A model generated the notes under the pieces. That model had not been told where the DNA came from. It saw only the letters and a list, made by a program, of their open reading frames with translations, and ran no database searches. Of a DNA stretch of 57,902 nucleotides, positions 12,686 to 23,302 are shown one piece after another. A program made the position numbers and the translations under genes. Each line of letters begins with the position of its first letter. The stretch's first letter is position 1. This DNA is from Diplocarpon mali (Eukaryota; Ascomycota; Leotiomycetes; Helotiales; Drepanopezizaceae): contig JAENRP010000267.1 in the NCBI GenBank assembly GCA_024741835.1, positions 1 to 57,902 on the forward strand, read 5' to 3'.

Positions 12686-12880
12686 CGCTTGTGATCGAGT
12701 GCGCTATCATAAGCTATGTAGCTACTATATCAAAACATCACTAGCTACACAAACAATAAGCCCCTTGAAATTATAATTCAACACTACCCAGACTTGTAAT
12801 AAAGTGCGCTATCATAAGCTATATAACTACTACATCCAAGTACCACCACCCACACAAACGATCATAAGCCCCCTTGAACC
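12686..12880. repeat. Tandem duplication, unit about 105 bp
   Basis: Two adjacent copies (about 12686-12790 and 12791-12880) share GTGCGCTATCATAAGCTAT, then a CTACTACATC-like block, ACACAAACRAT, and ATAAGCCCCCTTGAA. The copies differ by many transitions and small indels, so the duplication is old. Function unknown. Confidence 0.8.
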
Positions 12881-13251
12881 AATACCAGCACGATGCCTCT
12901 TCCCCCGCGACAGAGCACACCGCAAACCCAGCAGGGGCAGTGGATTCCGGCCCCGGGCCCAGATCCACCAGAACGAAAGACCCCCCGTCCCCCAACCCAG
13001 GGTGGCGCGATACTGGACGCCCCCTCACCCTCCCCCTCGCCGCAGAGTGACAGCGCAGGGCATCCCCGTCCCCATCCCCGTCCCAGCCGACCCGGGGAGC
13101 TGGCACCCAGGGGCGCGGCCTGCGGACCTTGCTATGTAAATAAAAAGGCCTGAGGCTTCACCTCCTCCGCCCGTCCAGATCGGCACGGCGAGCCGCGCTG
13201 CGAGAGGCCCGTCGGGCGCGGGGTCGGCTATGCCCTGCGTGCATGGAGCTG

Positions 13252-13326
13252 TGTCTATATACGTATATTTGCACATATAGGTATATTTATATGTATCTAT
13301 ATACATATTCACACATATACATATAC
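13252..13326. repeat. TA/CA-rich low-complexity tract
   Basis: Imperfect TATACATA/ACATATAG repeats that directly abut the solo-LTR-like repeat starting at 13327. Confidence 0.8.
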
Positions 13327-13516
13327 TGTTAGTATCACTCTAGGTGATTGTATGCACACGTGAAGCTTTCTCGCATACGTGGGGTTCTATTCGTATGTAA
13401 AAGCTTGCTCTCAAAGCTACTCGAGAGCCTCGAGTAAATACAGCAGCTGCCAAGCCTTCCCTGTCATATGACTGATCACATGACCGTTGATCATACGATA
13501 TGTATGCCGACATATA
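13327..13516 (+). repeat. Solo-LTR-like dispersed repeat, copy 1
   Basis: Starts TGTTAGTATCAC and is about 80 percent identical by eye to 48690-48882 over about 190 bp. Shared blocks include AGGTGATTGT, AAAAGCTTGCTCT, GAGTAAATACAG, TGCCAAGCC and CCGTTGATCA, and both end at CCGACATAT. A TG start and dispersed position suggest a solo LTR. This copy is cut on the right by a CATA-type microsatellite. Confidence 0.6.
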
Positions 13517-13546
13517 CACACATACACACATACACACATACATACA
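13511..13546. repeat. CACA/CATA microsatellite
   Basis: Imperfect ACACATAC repeat units directly at the right end of the solo-LTR-like copy. Confidence 0.85.
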
Positions 13547-14201
13547 TGCAAGGCCCGGTTCGGCTGTAGACTCTCCCACCCGGAACGGCTGCAGCGAACA
13601 CGGGAAACAGACGCAGAGGCTGCCTCGCGACCGTCCGGACCGAAGTGGGGAACGAGTCGCCCCAGTCTCGCAAGCTGCTGCCAAATATTAGCCGAGGAGG
13701 ATAGAGAGAGCCTAGGTGAGATGGAATCTCGCCGTCTCCTTTCTCACGCGCTGCGACCCGTTTTGCTTCCTCCTGCCTAACTTCCCATCTCTACCTCTTC
13801 TTAGACCGGCAGGTGATCTCCATCTTAATCGTCTTCATCTTTTTCTGTCGCGCCAACTCCAGCCATGACCTGCAGGTGACACACCTACCTATCTCACCAG
13901 GAAAAGATGTTTGCATGCAATGTATTTTACAGCCTCATGTCCCATCTCATCGTCTATTCATACACTAATCCCATCCGAATCCATGCTTTCATTCCGTGCT
14001 CTGTTCCTCGACTTCCCGGCTCACCTATCCACAGAAACACCGACTGAGTCTGCCAACCGAAGACAGAAGTGCGAGCTGATAAGAGACCACGGGTGCAGCG
14101 ATACGAGTTCTCATCACATCTGCACCCGCTCGAACTGCGCAGGCTGCTGACCGTCTCGATCCGCGCACACAACCGTCTCGACACCTCCCCCCTCACCCAC
14201 C
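13547..14201. other. Intergenic stretch downstream of VIP1
   Basis: No convincing gene seen. It lies 3' of the VIP1 stop codon and probably holds its 3' UTR and terminator. The short open frames on both strands here show no domain. Confidence 0.55.
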
Positions 14202-17200
14202 TCACGCACGTCCGAGATCAGGAACAGGGTCAGGAACAGTATCCAGACTCGACGGTGTCTGAATACTATTCGGCGCCATTTCCATATTGGCGGGGAGCTG
14301 CGCCGAGCTCTCGTTCGGCATGTACGTACCGCTCCTAGCAACCAACTGGCTGTTCGCTTCCTCTGTATGGTGATTGGCCGTCTGAATGGGAGACATTCGG
14401 TCCTGGTCTTCTTTTTTGTGGAAGGTATGCGATTCACTGAGGTTGACTGCTAGAAAGGATTTAGGGAGCTTGACTCTGGAGACCTCGTTAGCTTGGTTTT
14501 TTCTTAATCAAAGTTCAGTTCCAGAAATGGCATTCCAAAGGATATAAAAAAAACTGGGAGAGAAAAAGGACTCACTGATGAAACTTTGCCCGCAGACTCT
14601 CAATAACCTCTTTCCAATCCATATGGCTGGTCAGACTGCGCCGCTGCGCACAACTAATGCAGTGCTTACTGTCCAGCTGCACATCTAGCGGATCGAACGT
14701 ATGACAACCCGGACTAATCGTGATCCGAATCGAGTATGCGTACGTGGCGACATCGGCGACACCAGGCGGGGTTTTGTTCTCAGATTCGTACAATTCGAAG
14801 CAGATCTGGGACAGGTAGTCAAGCTCGGGAATGGCGCTGCGTGCTATCTTGGTCGTGATACCTCCTTCGAGGATGCAATTGAGCAGTGTGTAGATGTGTG
14901 ACTCTTTGGTAAAGTAGATGAAAGATTTGGCATCGTCCGAGGCTTGCATTTCCTCTAGGTCTTGGACAATTTCCTGACCGTGTTAGCATAGTCTCAGCAT
15001 GGACACGAGACACAGTACGTACTTTAAGTAGCGGGAGAGAGGTCAAAAGGCCAATCTCGAGCTTCTCGGCATCCGTCATTCCGTACTCCTGGGGGCAGAT
15101 GTAGTCGAAAAGGACCTTGGCCATCTTGTACAGTTCTCGGAGTTTTTCCAATCTCACATCGGTTTTTGCCTTGGTTTCGCTGTTGCCTGTGCATAGACGG
15201 AAGTACTGCTCTGGGGTCTCTTCGGTTGAGCTCTTGCTCCCAGTCCCAGTCATAACCGAGCGTCGTCTGAACATACGTCTATGGAGACTCTTGTTTATCT
15301 CAGGATTGACCGCCGGTACCGTCTGGCTTTCCACAGTTTCTCCAAGTTCTCTGGGCTGGGCCTTCTCCTTTTCAATGCCTTTGGACTCTGCAATGATGGC
15401 TTCTTCTTCCTCTGCAAGTATTGTCTTGCTAGGAGTGAAGACCCATTCCAAGAATTGGCGATTGTGGAGAGCATCAAACTTCATCGAATCGTAGAGCTCA
15501 GATATCTTGCTTGGGTCCACCTTGTCAGCGTCACAGAACTCACCGAACAGTTTTTCCCATCTCTCTTTGAAGAGGTCCGCATCCTCACCACAACACCAGC
15601 GAGATTGAATGTTAGTCGATGCGGTAGCTTGTGATAGGGAATTGCCATGTGATGTCGACTCAGCCCTTCCTCTCTCCTTGTCACCAGGATGGGCAATTGC
15701 GTTTAGTGACGACGAGGCACCTCCGTAGAGCTTACTGTAATTGGCACGCATGACTCTCCGATGAAACTTCATTAGCTGGACCACATATCTTTGGACAATA
15801 GATGGCTCCGGCATGTTGGCAGGCCAGGCGAATTGCGGCGGAGCCTCGTTTCCTTGGCGAAGTAAGCCCTTGAGCTTCTTCTTTACCTTGTCCATCTCAT
15901 CTTTTGCAGCGTTCGAGTCGTCAAGCAGGTCCTTCCGAACGGTAATGAAGTCCGTGGAAAGCTCCTTCTGACCGGTGAACGCCGACGCCCAGATTTGTGC
16001 ACTCGTAGTGACACGTCTTTCCGAACTGCTGAAAACATGGACCTCGTCGAGAACCTCCTTATTCATCAACTGCAAATCATTCCGCATGTTTTCTCCCAGC
16101 TCCTGGGACTGGTATCTTGCTGAATGTGTAGGCTCCCCACCCCACTTTACGATAAGCTGGAGTTTGTCTAAAATGAGACTGTTCTCTGCAGCTGTGATTC
16201 GAGATAGAGTGATACCGGACAGGGAATCTTGTCGCACGGGCGAACATCCAACAGGCTCTTCTGCATCATCGGGCATCTCCTTGTTTGTGTCATGCACCTT
16301 CATATCCGATTTTTCTTCGCTGACAGGGGCTAGCGTAGTGACCATGAGCTCTTCTGGTTTTCTTTTCCTAAACATAGGCTTGATCTGGACCTTCGTCCCG
16401 GCCCACCCTCCTTTCTTCGCAAGCACGTTCCTCAAGGTTTGAAGCTTTTCGCGGTCCTCGACACCTTCTTCTAATGCCTCATCAACCGCCACAGCTACAC
16501 TATGCAGTGCAGCTTCTCCGGTTAGGAGAACCTCCTCTTGATGGCCCTTAAGCAGCTCTATGAATGGTCTGGTATGGAATGTAAACTTGTACTTTTGCTT
16601 TGGAGTTCTGTCGGCATGGCGGATGACGGAAACCATTCCTTTCAACTTCCAAGTATGCTTTGGTGCCGGGGGAGGCGGAGGTGGCATGTCGCCATTCACC
16701 ACACTGGAAGCTTGAGTAGGTGTCGACGGGACCGTCGAGGGAGCAGTGGATGGTGCACTTACACCGGCAGAAGGAATACTCACCGCGGGCGGAGGCAGCA
16801 GTGGCTGGGAAGGGACAGCTGGCGATTGGACTCCTTTGTCTGCTCCAGGAGGTGACGTTCGTGGTGTCGATGCAGCTGAGGCTTCAGGGGAAGCTGTCTT
16901 TTTGTGATGTGGGTGAGCGTGGGCGTGAAGCTTCGATATGCTAGGTGACTGGGCAAGGATCTGTTGCAACGCGGATCGCTGACCATCTTTGTTACCAGTA
17001 TTCCTTCGAGTGACTGGGCTGATGTTACTCTCTGGCGGTGGCGAAACTGTGCCAGAGATGCCCAGTTGTCTCTGTCTATCTTTGATAAACATGTCCTTTA
17101 GAATCCTGGCGCATTGCTCGTAGTATTCGTCGTTGTCCTTGACAAAGCTCCAGCCATTTACATCGATGACAAAACTTTTGCCTTCAGCGCGCAAAAGATC

Positions 17201-19123
17201 GAACCCGCAGACTCGCTGACCAAAGCTGGTGGCAATCCGACTGGCCATAGCTGTCTCTTCCTTTGAAAGACTCGTGATATACCGGATCTCCTTGCCGTGG
17301 GTGTTGCGTCTGACTAAACCGTCTACAACTGGCGACTTCCGGGTTTCAGCATGACAATATGAAGGCCCCACGGTATATGCTTTAACGTCCTCAGCATTGT
17401 CAACTTTCATGAACTTTTCGTAGACGTAGCTGCTGCCAGGTTCCAAGATGGCTCTTGGAACATTCATGTTCTCAACCCACTCAGAACTCTTGTTGCCAAT
17501 TTTCCGGAATAGCTTGCGAGCTCCGCCTCCTTGGCTTCTAGGGAAGTAGATGCAGATGTTGTGATCCTCTCCACTGATCGGCTTCTCAACAAATGGTTTC
17601 GCCAGAAGTGTTCCATCGACACTCAGAGTGTCACCATCATCCAGAAGTTCAACTCTGCGCGGAGCTTTACATTCTCCTCCAGTGCCGTCCGCCGGACCTT
17701 CCAAGACAACTCCAGTGGTATCCTTAAGATGCTGAGCCATCTCTGCTGTTAGAATGCTGGGCCCACCGTCGCGGTTGACTTCAACTCGCCTGGGCGTTGG
17801 GACGTTGATCCTATCCAGTATCATGAGACATATGCGACGATCCCATAAAATCTTCTGCATTGGGACATCATTAACACAGAATGGCTTCCGAGCTTTGACA
17901 TATGCAATTGCCTTATCCAGAGGAAACCCATCAGAATAGAAGGAAATCAGGAAATCGCACACCGGCCAATTCTCCACGTCCTCATCCAAGATGACCTTAT
18001 CCCCAAACACTACCACCTCAAATTCCCCTTTGGAGATCAATCGGTTCAGAATGTTACGGCTTGGTTTGCTTCTGGCCTTTACATCAAGAGCACATACACC
18101 AATGATGCCAATTGGCGAGGTTTTTTCCTCGTCCTTTTTAGGATGTATACCTCTCTCACTGCTCGGGCTATGACTGCTAGCGCCCGTACTCCCGCTGAAG
18201 CGTCTCTTTGCCCTGCTCCTAGATCTTCCTGGTGGCTGCGATCTTGGGGCACCCTCGCCTCTTTGCGCAGCGTTTCGTTTCGCAATCTCTGTCGCATTAT
18301 GTGGTGTTTCTCGCGGTGTGAGCTGGTGGCCTGTGTGGCCCAGGCTACCGAACTGACTTGATGAGGTCGTCACAGACACATTAGAGGTTCCTGTCTCTGC
18401 GTGTGACGCCTTCGCAGTTGGCGACAAAGCTCCGGACGGGGTTCTTGTTCCAAGTACAGCTCCTGGCTCGGGTCCGTTGATAGATGCTGCCGAGCTGGAT
18501 CCTGCTCCCGCTCGTGCAGAACTCAGAGAGTATATAGACGACACCGACACGCGCTTCCCATCCATTTCAGGGATCGATGGTCTCTGCCGCAGAGTAGGAT
18601 CGGGCAGCTGGGAGAGCTTGGACTCGTCTGCCATGATGCTGGGAGACAATTTTGGGGTATCTGAGTCTTCAATGGCAAAGTCGTCTCTGCTCGTCCTGCT
18701 GCTCGTGTACAAATTCTGCCCCAAATCCGCCACGGGGACCCGCTGGCTATATAAAGAGGAAGTTCTGGGCTTGGCTAGAGACGACCTGCGTCCGGGAGGG
18801 GGCATAGAAATGCTGGCGCGATCGGAATAGGTGCCTGTTGTTGCCGTGTCCGCATGTCGACCCTTTCTGCTTGTCGTATGTTGGAGACTAGCAGCAGATG
18901 AGAGGCTGTGCGAGGCAGTTCGTGGTTTCAATTTGGGAGCCGGGACGATACCTGGATTGATAGTCGACTCTGCGATGATATTTGTAGTCTTGTCGGTATT
19001 TGTATTCGTTGCAGTGTTCGCCTCGAGTTGACTAGTGTTTTCCATTTCCGACTCTAGGCCAGGAGCAGGCGCAGGCGTTGGAGACTCCACCGCTGGGCTC
19101 GGATGCTTAGTGTTAGCTGCCAT
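14202..19123 (-). CDS. VIP1: Inositol hexakisphosphate / diphosphoinositol-pentakisphosphate kinase VIP1 (Asp1 type), 1590 aa in 3 exons
   Basis: This PPIP5K-family enzyme adds a pyrophosphate at position 1 of InsP6/5-InsP7, and its second domain can act as a pyrophosphatase; it links phosphate status to signalling, polarity and the cytoskeleton. Residues 1-335 are Ser/Pro/Thr-rich and look disordered. The family N-terminus starts at about 338 (IGIIGVCALDVKARSKPS), and the ATP-grasp kinase runs to about 670 (FVEKPISGEDHNICIYFP, FVIDVNGWSFVKDND). The histidine-acid-phosphatase-like domain begins at about 832 with RHADRTPKQ. Exons on the minus strand are 19123-15023, 14973-14576 and 14475-14202, with introns of 49 nt (14974-15022, GTACGT donor, CTAAC branch) and 100 nt (14476-14575, GTGAGT donor, CTAAC branch). 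The total is 4773 nt, in frame. The second splice restores the family ending VKLPKSF.AVNLSE; without it the protein would stop early at FHQ. ATG at 19123 is the first in frame. It is divergent from UTP21. Confidence 0.95.
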
Positions 19124-19886
19124 TACAATCCTCGCGGTCGCAGGAAGATTCAGGGCCAGGGGGAGGAGAGGGGAAAGGGGGGCAGATGAGACAGATCAGT
19201 GCGGGGCTGTTAGCGTTTGAAGAGACGTCGCGACATGCTGCAGATTAGACATAGCGTGTTGTCAAGGAGAGATGGCCGCCGTACATAAATGAGAACGTGA
19301 AATTGTGTTTTGTACTACTTCCCCTATGCTGTGCTGCTCCCTTACCTTATCAGATATGACGTTCTGTGAAGGAATGGAAGCGGGAACAGGGATTCTGACT
19401 AGGTACCGACGATGCGGGAGGTGAGGAGGGACCGAAGAGGCGGGAAAGCATTGTAGATGTTACGCATACCTTGTAGGGGCGGGACATGGAGAGATTTCAT
19501 TACCATATTGGAAGATAGTATGTGGGAAATGAAGAAGATGCTGAAGAAGGAGAGGAAGAGAAAGAGGAAGAGGAGCGGAGCAGAGTAGAGCATGTTCTAC
19601 GCGTCAGGCTTCGGGCAAGGTCGAGCAGCAATTACTGTACACCCTGTGTATAGTATAGTGGTACTTCTTAAGTTGAGTCGGAATTGAGTTTTCGACTTCG
19701 GGTCAACGCATCCATCAGCACAACAGGGGTCCGCGTCAATCCCAATCGTCGGCTCCATGTTCTTCCGCCCGCCTGCAGCAGAAAAAAAAATAGTCTGGTG
19801 ATGTCTACACCGGCAAGCCGGCGGGTATGACTATCTCTGTCACCACCACAGTCTAAAATCCGCGCCGATTATCGCAGATCGCGAAG
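19124..19886. other. Divergent promoter region between VIP1 and UTP21
   Basis: 763 bp separate the two start codons, so both promoters and 5' UTRs lie here. A poly-A run (about 19782-19790) is present. No clear TATA box, PAC or RRPE ribosome-biogenesis element could be picked out by eye. A 64-codon Leu/Phe-rich frame on the minus strand (19399-19593) is low complexity and is not called. Confidence 0.6.
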
Positions 19887-22800
19887 ATGCCTTCAGGTTT
19901 AATCGAGCGCGGGCAAGACGGTCCGGTTGCGAAAAGACAGAGGCTCAATCGGGCGAATGCGCCACGGTCGACAAAACGAGTATCAAAACTTTTTGCTCCA
20001 TTTCGAGTATGTTCCTCAATGCCCCTTTTCGCTATATGCTAATATCCGCAGACAATTGGTCTTGTATCTTCAACCGCCGTGCCCTTCACTGCCGCTTCTC
20101 GTGGTGGAAAGACTTTCCAGATCACCACCTCGATCGGAAGATCTCTACAGACATACGACCTCAAGCGTGGTCTCCGCCTCCTCTTCTTAACTCGCCCTGA
20201 GACCCCCGCAAAAATATCCGCGACTTTGGCATGGAAGGACTTTGTGTTTGCCGCATGGGGAGGGGACAATATTGCGCCAGGTTTCTGGGTCTTCAAGCGT
20301 GGGAAGCAAGTAGCAGAGTTGCACGTGCCTGCGGACCTGGAGGAGCCGATTAAGCAGATTATGATCTTCGGCAATTGGATTGTGGGATGTTGTTGGACTA
20401 GGATTGAGGTGTGGAAGTCAAGCACATTCGAGCATTACACGACGCTATATCCCACCGCAGCACCAAATGGAGGGAACGAGCTGACTGGAGGGGTCACGAA
20501 TATGCCCACGTACCTGAATAAAATATTTGCCGGGAGGAAGGATGGGTCGATAGAAATTTGGAATGTTAGTTCTGGAAAGCTGGTATACACGATTATGCCA
20601 CCGGCGATTAACTGTGGTGCTGTCACTGTTGTCCAGCCGACTCCAGCGTTGTCTTTGATGGCCATTGCATATTCCGAGGGGCCTCTGATCATCCATGATG
20701 TTCGGACCGATAAGACGCTCATTAGTCTGGATGGAGGCAACTCGCCTATCACATCGATATCCTTTCGAACGGACAATTTGGGCGCAGGTGATGATGGGAG
20801 AAAAGCTGGAGTCATGGCCACAGCAGGACCAGATAACGGCGATATTACATTCTGGGATCTCAATAATGGCGGTAGGGTCATGAGTGTTCTGAGAGGAGCC
20901 CATAATCCTCCATTGCACGCGGGAGCGACTGTTGGAGGTGGGGTGAGTAAGGTTGAATTTCTCTGGGGACAGCAGATTGTCGTAACGAGCGGGCTGGACA
21001 ATTCACTGAAGACGTGGATCTGTGATGAATCGCCGCACTCCCCGATTCCTCGAATTCTGCATTCGAGAAGCGGTCACGCAGCCCCAGTTACTGAACTACT
21101 CTTCTTGCCTTCTGATTTCGATGGTGCAGATGGTGGAGGAAAGTGGCTGCTTAGTGCCGGAAAAGACCGAAGTCTGTGGGGATGGAGCCTCCGAAACGAT
21201 GCTCAGAGTTCGGAACTTAGCCAAGGCAACATTCGAAAGAAGGCGAAGAAGTTAGGTCTACTAGCAAGTACACTTACGACTCAGTCAACGACCCTCGAGG
21301 ACTTGAAGGCGCCTGAGATAACATGCATTGCCATGTCATTGAATAGAGAAGGTGGTATGGGAGCAAATGCTGGGAGTGGCGCGATCTGGCAGAAGGACAT
21401 CAATCGGGACAAAAAAGGTACCGATGCGACACTGAGTGGGTCGACTGGTTGGGAAAGTGTGGTGACGGGGCATCGACAGGACAGCAGCGCCCGGACTTGG
21501 TTCTGGGGACGAAAGAAAGCTGGCCGGTGGGCTTTGGAAACTGGAGACGGCGGATATGTCAGCAGCGTTGCCGTAAGCTCTTGTGGAAACTTCGCTGTGG
21601 TTGGATCGGAAACCGGTGGAATCGATACCTTCAATTTACAGTCTGGACAACGCCATAAGCGCTTCCCAGCTAAGTTGAACAAGGCACAGGCTATCAAGGT
21701 CAAACACCAACTACAGCTTCAAGCAGAAAGATCTGTGGGCGAACCGGAACCTGGCACTTTCCCAATCGGCCTTGGAAAGCACAGAAAATCTGTTACAGGA
21801 GTGGTCATCGACCAGCTGAGCAAAACTCTCATAAGTTGCTCCCTAGACGGCAAGGTCAAATTCTGGGAGCTCAAGTCCGGAAACCTCATCCACGAGATCG
21901 ACTGGGAGCCCCAAGTTGGGCTGACCGGAATTAAATATCTCGCATCCAACGACCTAATAGCAGTGTCCCGCACCGATTCCACCATCCTCGTAATCGACAC
22001 CACTACCAAGAAAACCATCAGGCACCTCCTCGGCAGCCAGGCCCCCATAAACTCCTTCATCTTCTCTCCTGACGGCAACTGGGTCTTAGCCGCCTCTCAA
22101 GACTGCCTGGTCCGTATCTGGGATCTGTACACGGGTAACCTGATCGACGCAATCAAAACAGAGACGCAATGCACCGCTCTCTCTTTCTCGGCTACTGGTG
22201 AATATCTAGCGACGACATGCGCAGGCCAGGTGGGTATCAACATCTGGAATAACATCACGCTCTTCACACACGTCCAGACGCGGGCAATCTCGGAGGACGA
22301 GATAGATATCATGGCGCTTCCAACCGTGTCAGGGCAAAACATGCTCGCCTCCGCCTTCTCATCCACCGGGGATGACGCCTCCGACGACGCTGCTGCGTAC
22401 ATCTCGCCCGAACAACTCAGCGCCGAACTCGTGACGTTGTCTATCGTGCCTACCAGTACCCTTAATACCCTCCTCTACCTGGACGAGATCAAGTCGCGTA
22501 ACAAGCCGAAAGAAGCCCCCAAACGGCCGGACAAGGCTCCGTTTTTCCTGCCGGCTCTCAAAAGTAGTATGCCCGTGTCGCGCGTGGATGCAGATATGCA
22601 GGCGGGGAATTCTGCGGAGAGAACGAGGATTACGAGGAGCGGGGGTCAACAGGAGGATGTCTTTACCATGACTCTGCGTGCTGGGAGCGAGAATGGGGAC
22701 TGTACGTTTCTTCATGATTTTTTTTACTGTTTTTTGCCACTTTACCCCTTTGCCAACATCCTCCTCCCGCCCTTCCACAGATCCCTAGTTTCATACGCCA

Positions 22801-23302
22801 TAATCTCAACCACCACCCTCCAGACTAATTTCAAACAGACACGCCTTTCCTCTCCCATCTGCGCTCCCTTCCCCCCTCACTGGCTGACCTCTCAATCCGC
22901 TCCCTCTCTCCGTCTTCTTCCCTCTACTCTTCTACCTCGCAGTCTAACAACGAACTCGCATCCTTCGTTCGCGCTCTCACACAGCAGCTGCGCCGCAATA
23001 GAGATTACAACGCCTTGAATGTATGGTTGAGCCGCTTCTTAAAGCTGCATTCTGAGAATCTTGGGGATAGGGAAGTACGAGTACGTGGTTATTTTCTCTC
23101 GTCATTTTCCCTACCTCATCTTTTTTTTTCCTTTTTTTTTTTCCAAAAGAATCTGGTTGAAATGAGCAGCAGAAGAATTAACATCCTCACACAGGCAGCG
23201 CTCGATGAGTGGAAATCCGTCTCAGATCGTACCAGCGCCGGCGTAGGGGAGCTGGCGGCTTATGGGGCAGGTGTCTTGGGGTTCTTGAGGAGTATGCGGT
23301 GA
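19887..23302 (+). CDS. UTP21: U3 snoRNP / SSU processome WD40 protein Utp21, 1039 aa in 4 exons
   Basis: Utp21 is a UTP-B subcomplex subunit of the small-subunit processome; it acts in the nucleolus in early 18S pre-rRNA processing. The N-terminus reads SKLFAPFRTIGLVS and GKTFQITTSIGRSLQTYDLK, a family hallmark. WD40 repeats fill about residues 60-770 (for example GHRKSVTGVVIDQL with SLDGKVKFWEL, and ASQDCLVRIWDL), and the Utp21 C-terminal domain covers about 820-1037, ending VGELAAYGAGVLGFLRSMR. Exons: 19887-20006, 20052-22701, 22839-23080, 23195-23302; introns of 45, 137, 137-type and 114 nt classes were placed at 20007-20051 (45), 22702-22838 (137) and 23081-23194 (114). The coding sum is 3120 nt, in frame. 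ATG 19887 has A at -3; an unspliced reading would lack the conserved N-terminus and run into intron at the C-terminus. Shares its upstream region with VIP1. Confidence 0.96.

Larger units (their letters stand above)
11526..13251. other. GC-rich stretch without a recognisable gene
   Basis: The sequence switches sharply from AT-rich transposon to GC-rich DNA. Long open frames occur on both strands in several frames at once (about 11470-12540 and 12800-13310), which is what high GC content gives by chance. None shows a domain, a signal peptide or a sensible splice structure, and no frame is favoured. It contains one ambiguous base (N, 11996), a TG microsatellite and a 105-bp tandem duplication. 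No gene is called. Confidence 0.6.

Noticed and set aside
11472..13312. Many long overlapping open frames on both strands
   Set aside because: They occur in several frames at once in GC-rich DNA, are Arg/Pro/Ser-rich, and have no domains or splice signals.
19399..19593. 64-codon Leu/Phe-rich minus-strand frame upstream of VIP1
   Set aside because: It is the complement of a purine-rich (GAAGAGGAA) tract in a shared promoter region; hydrophobicity comes from base composition.
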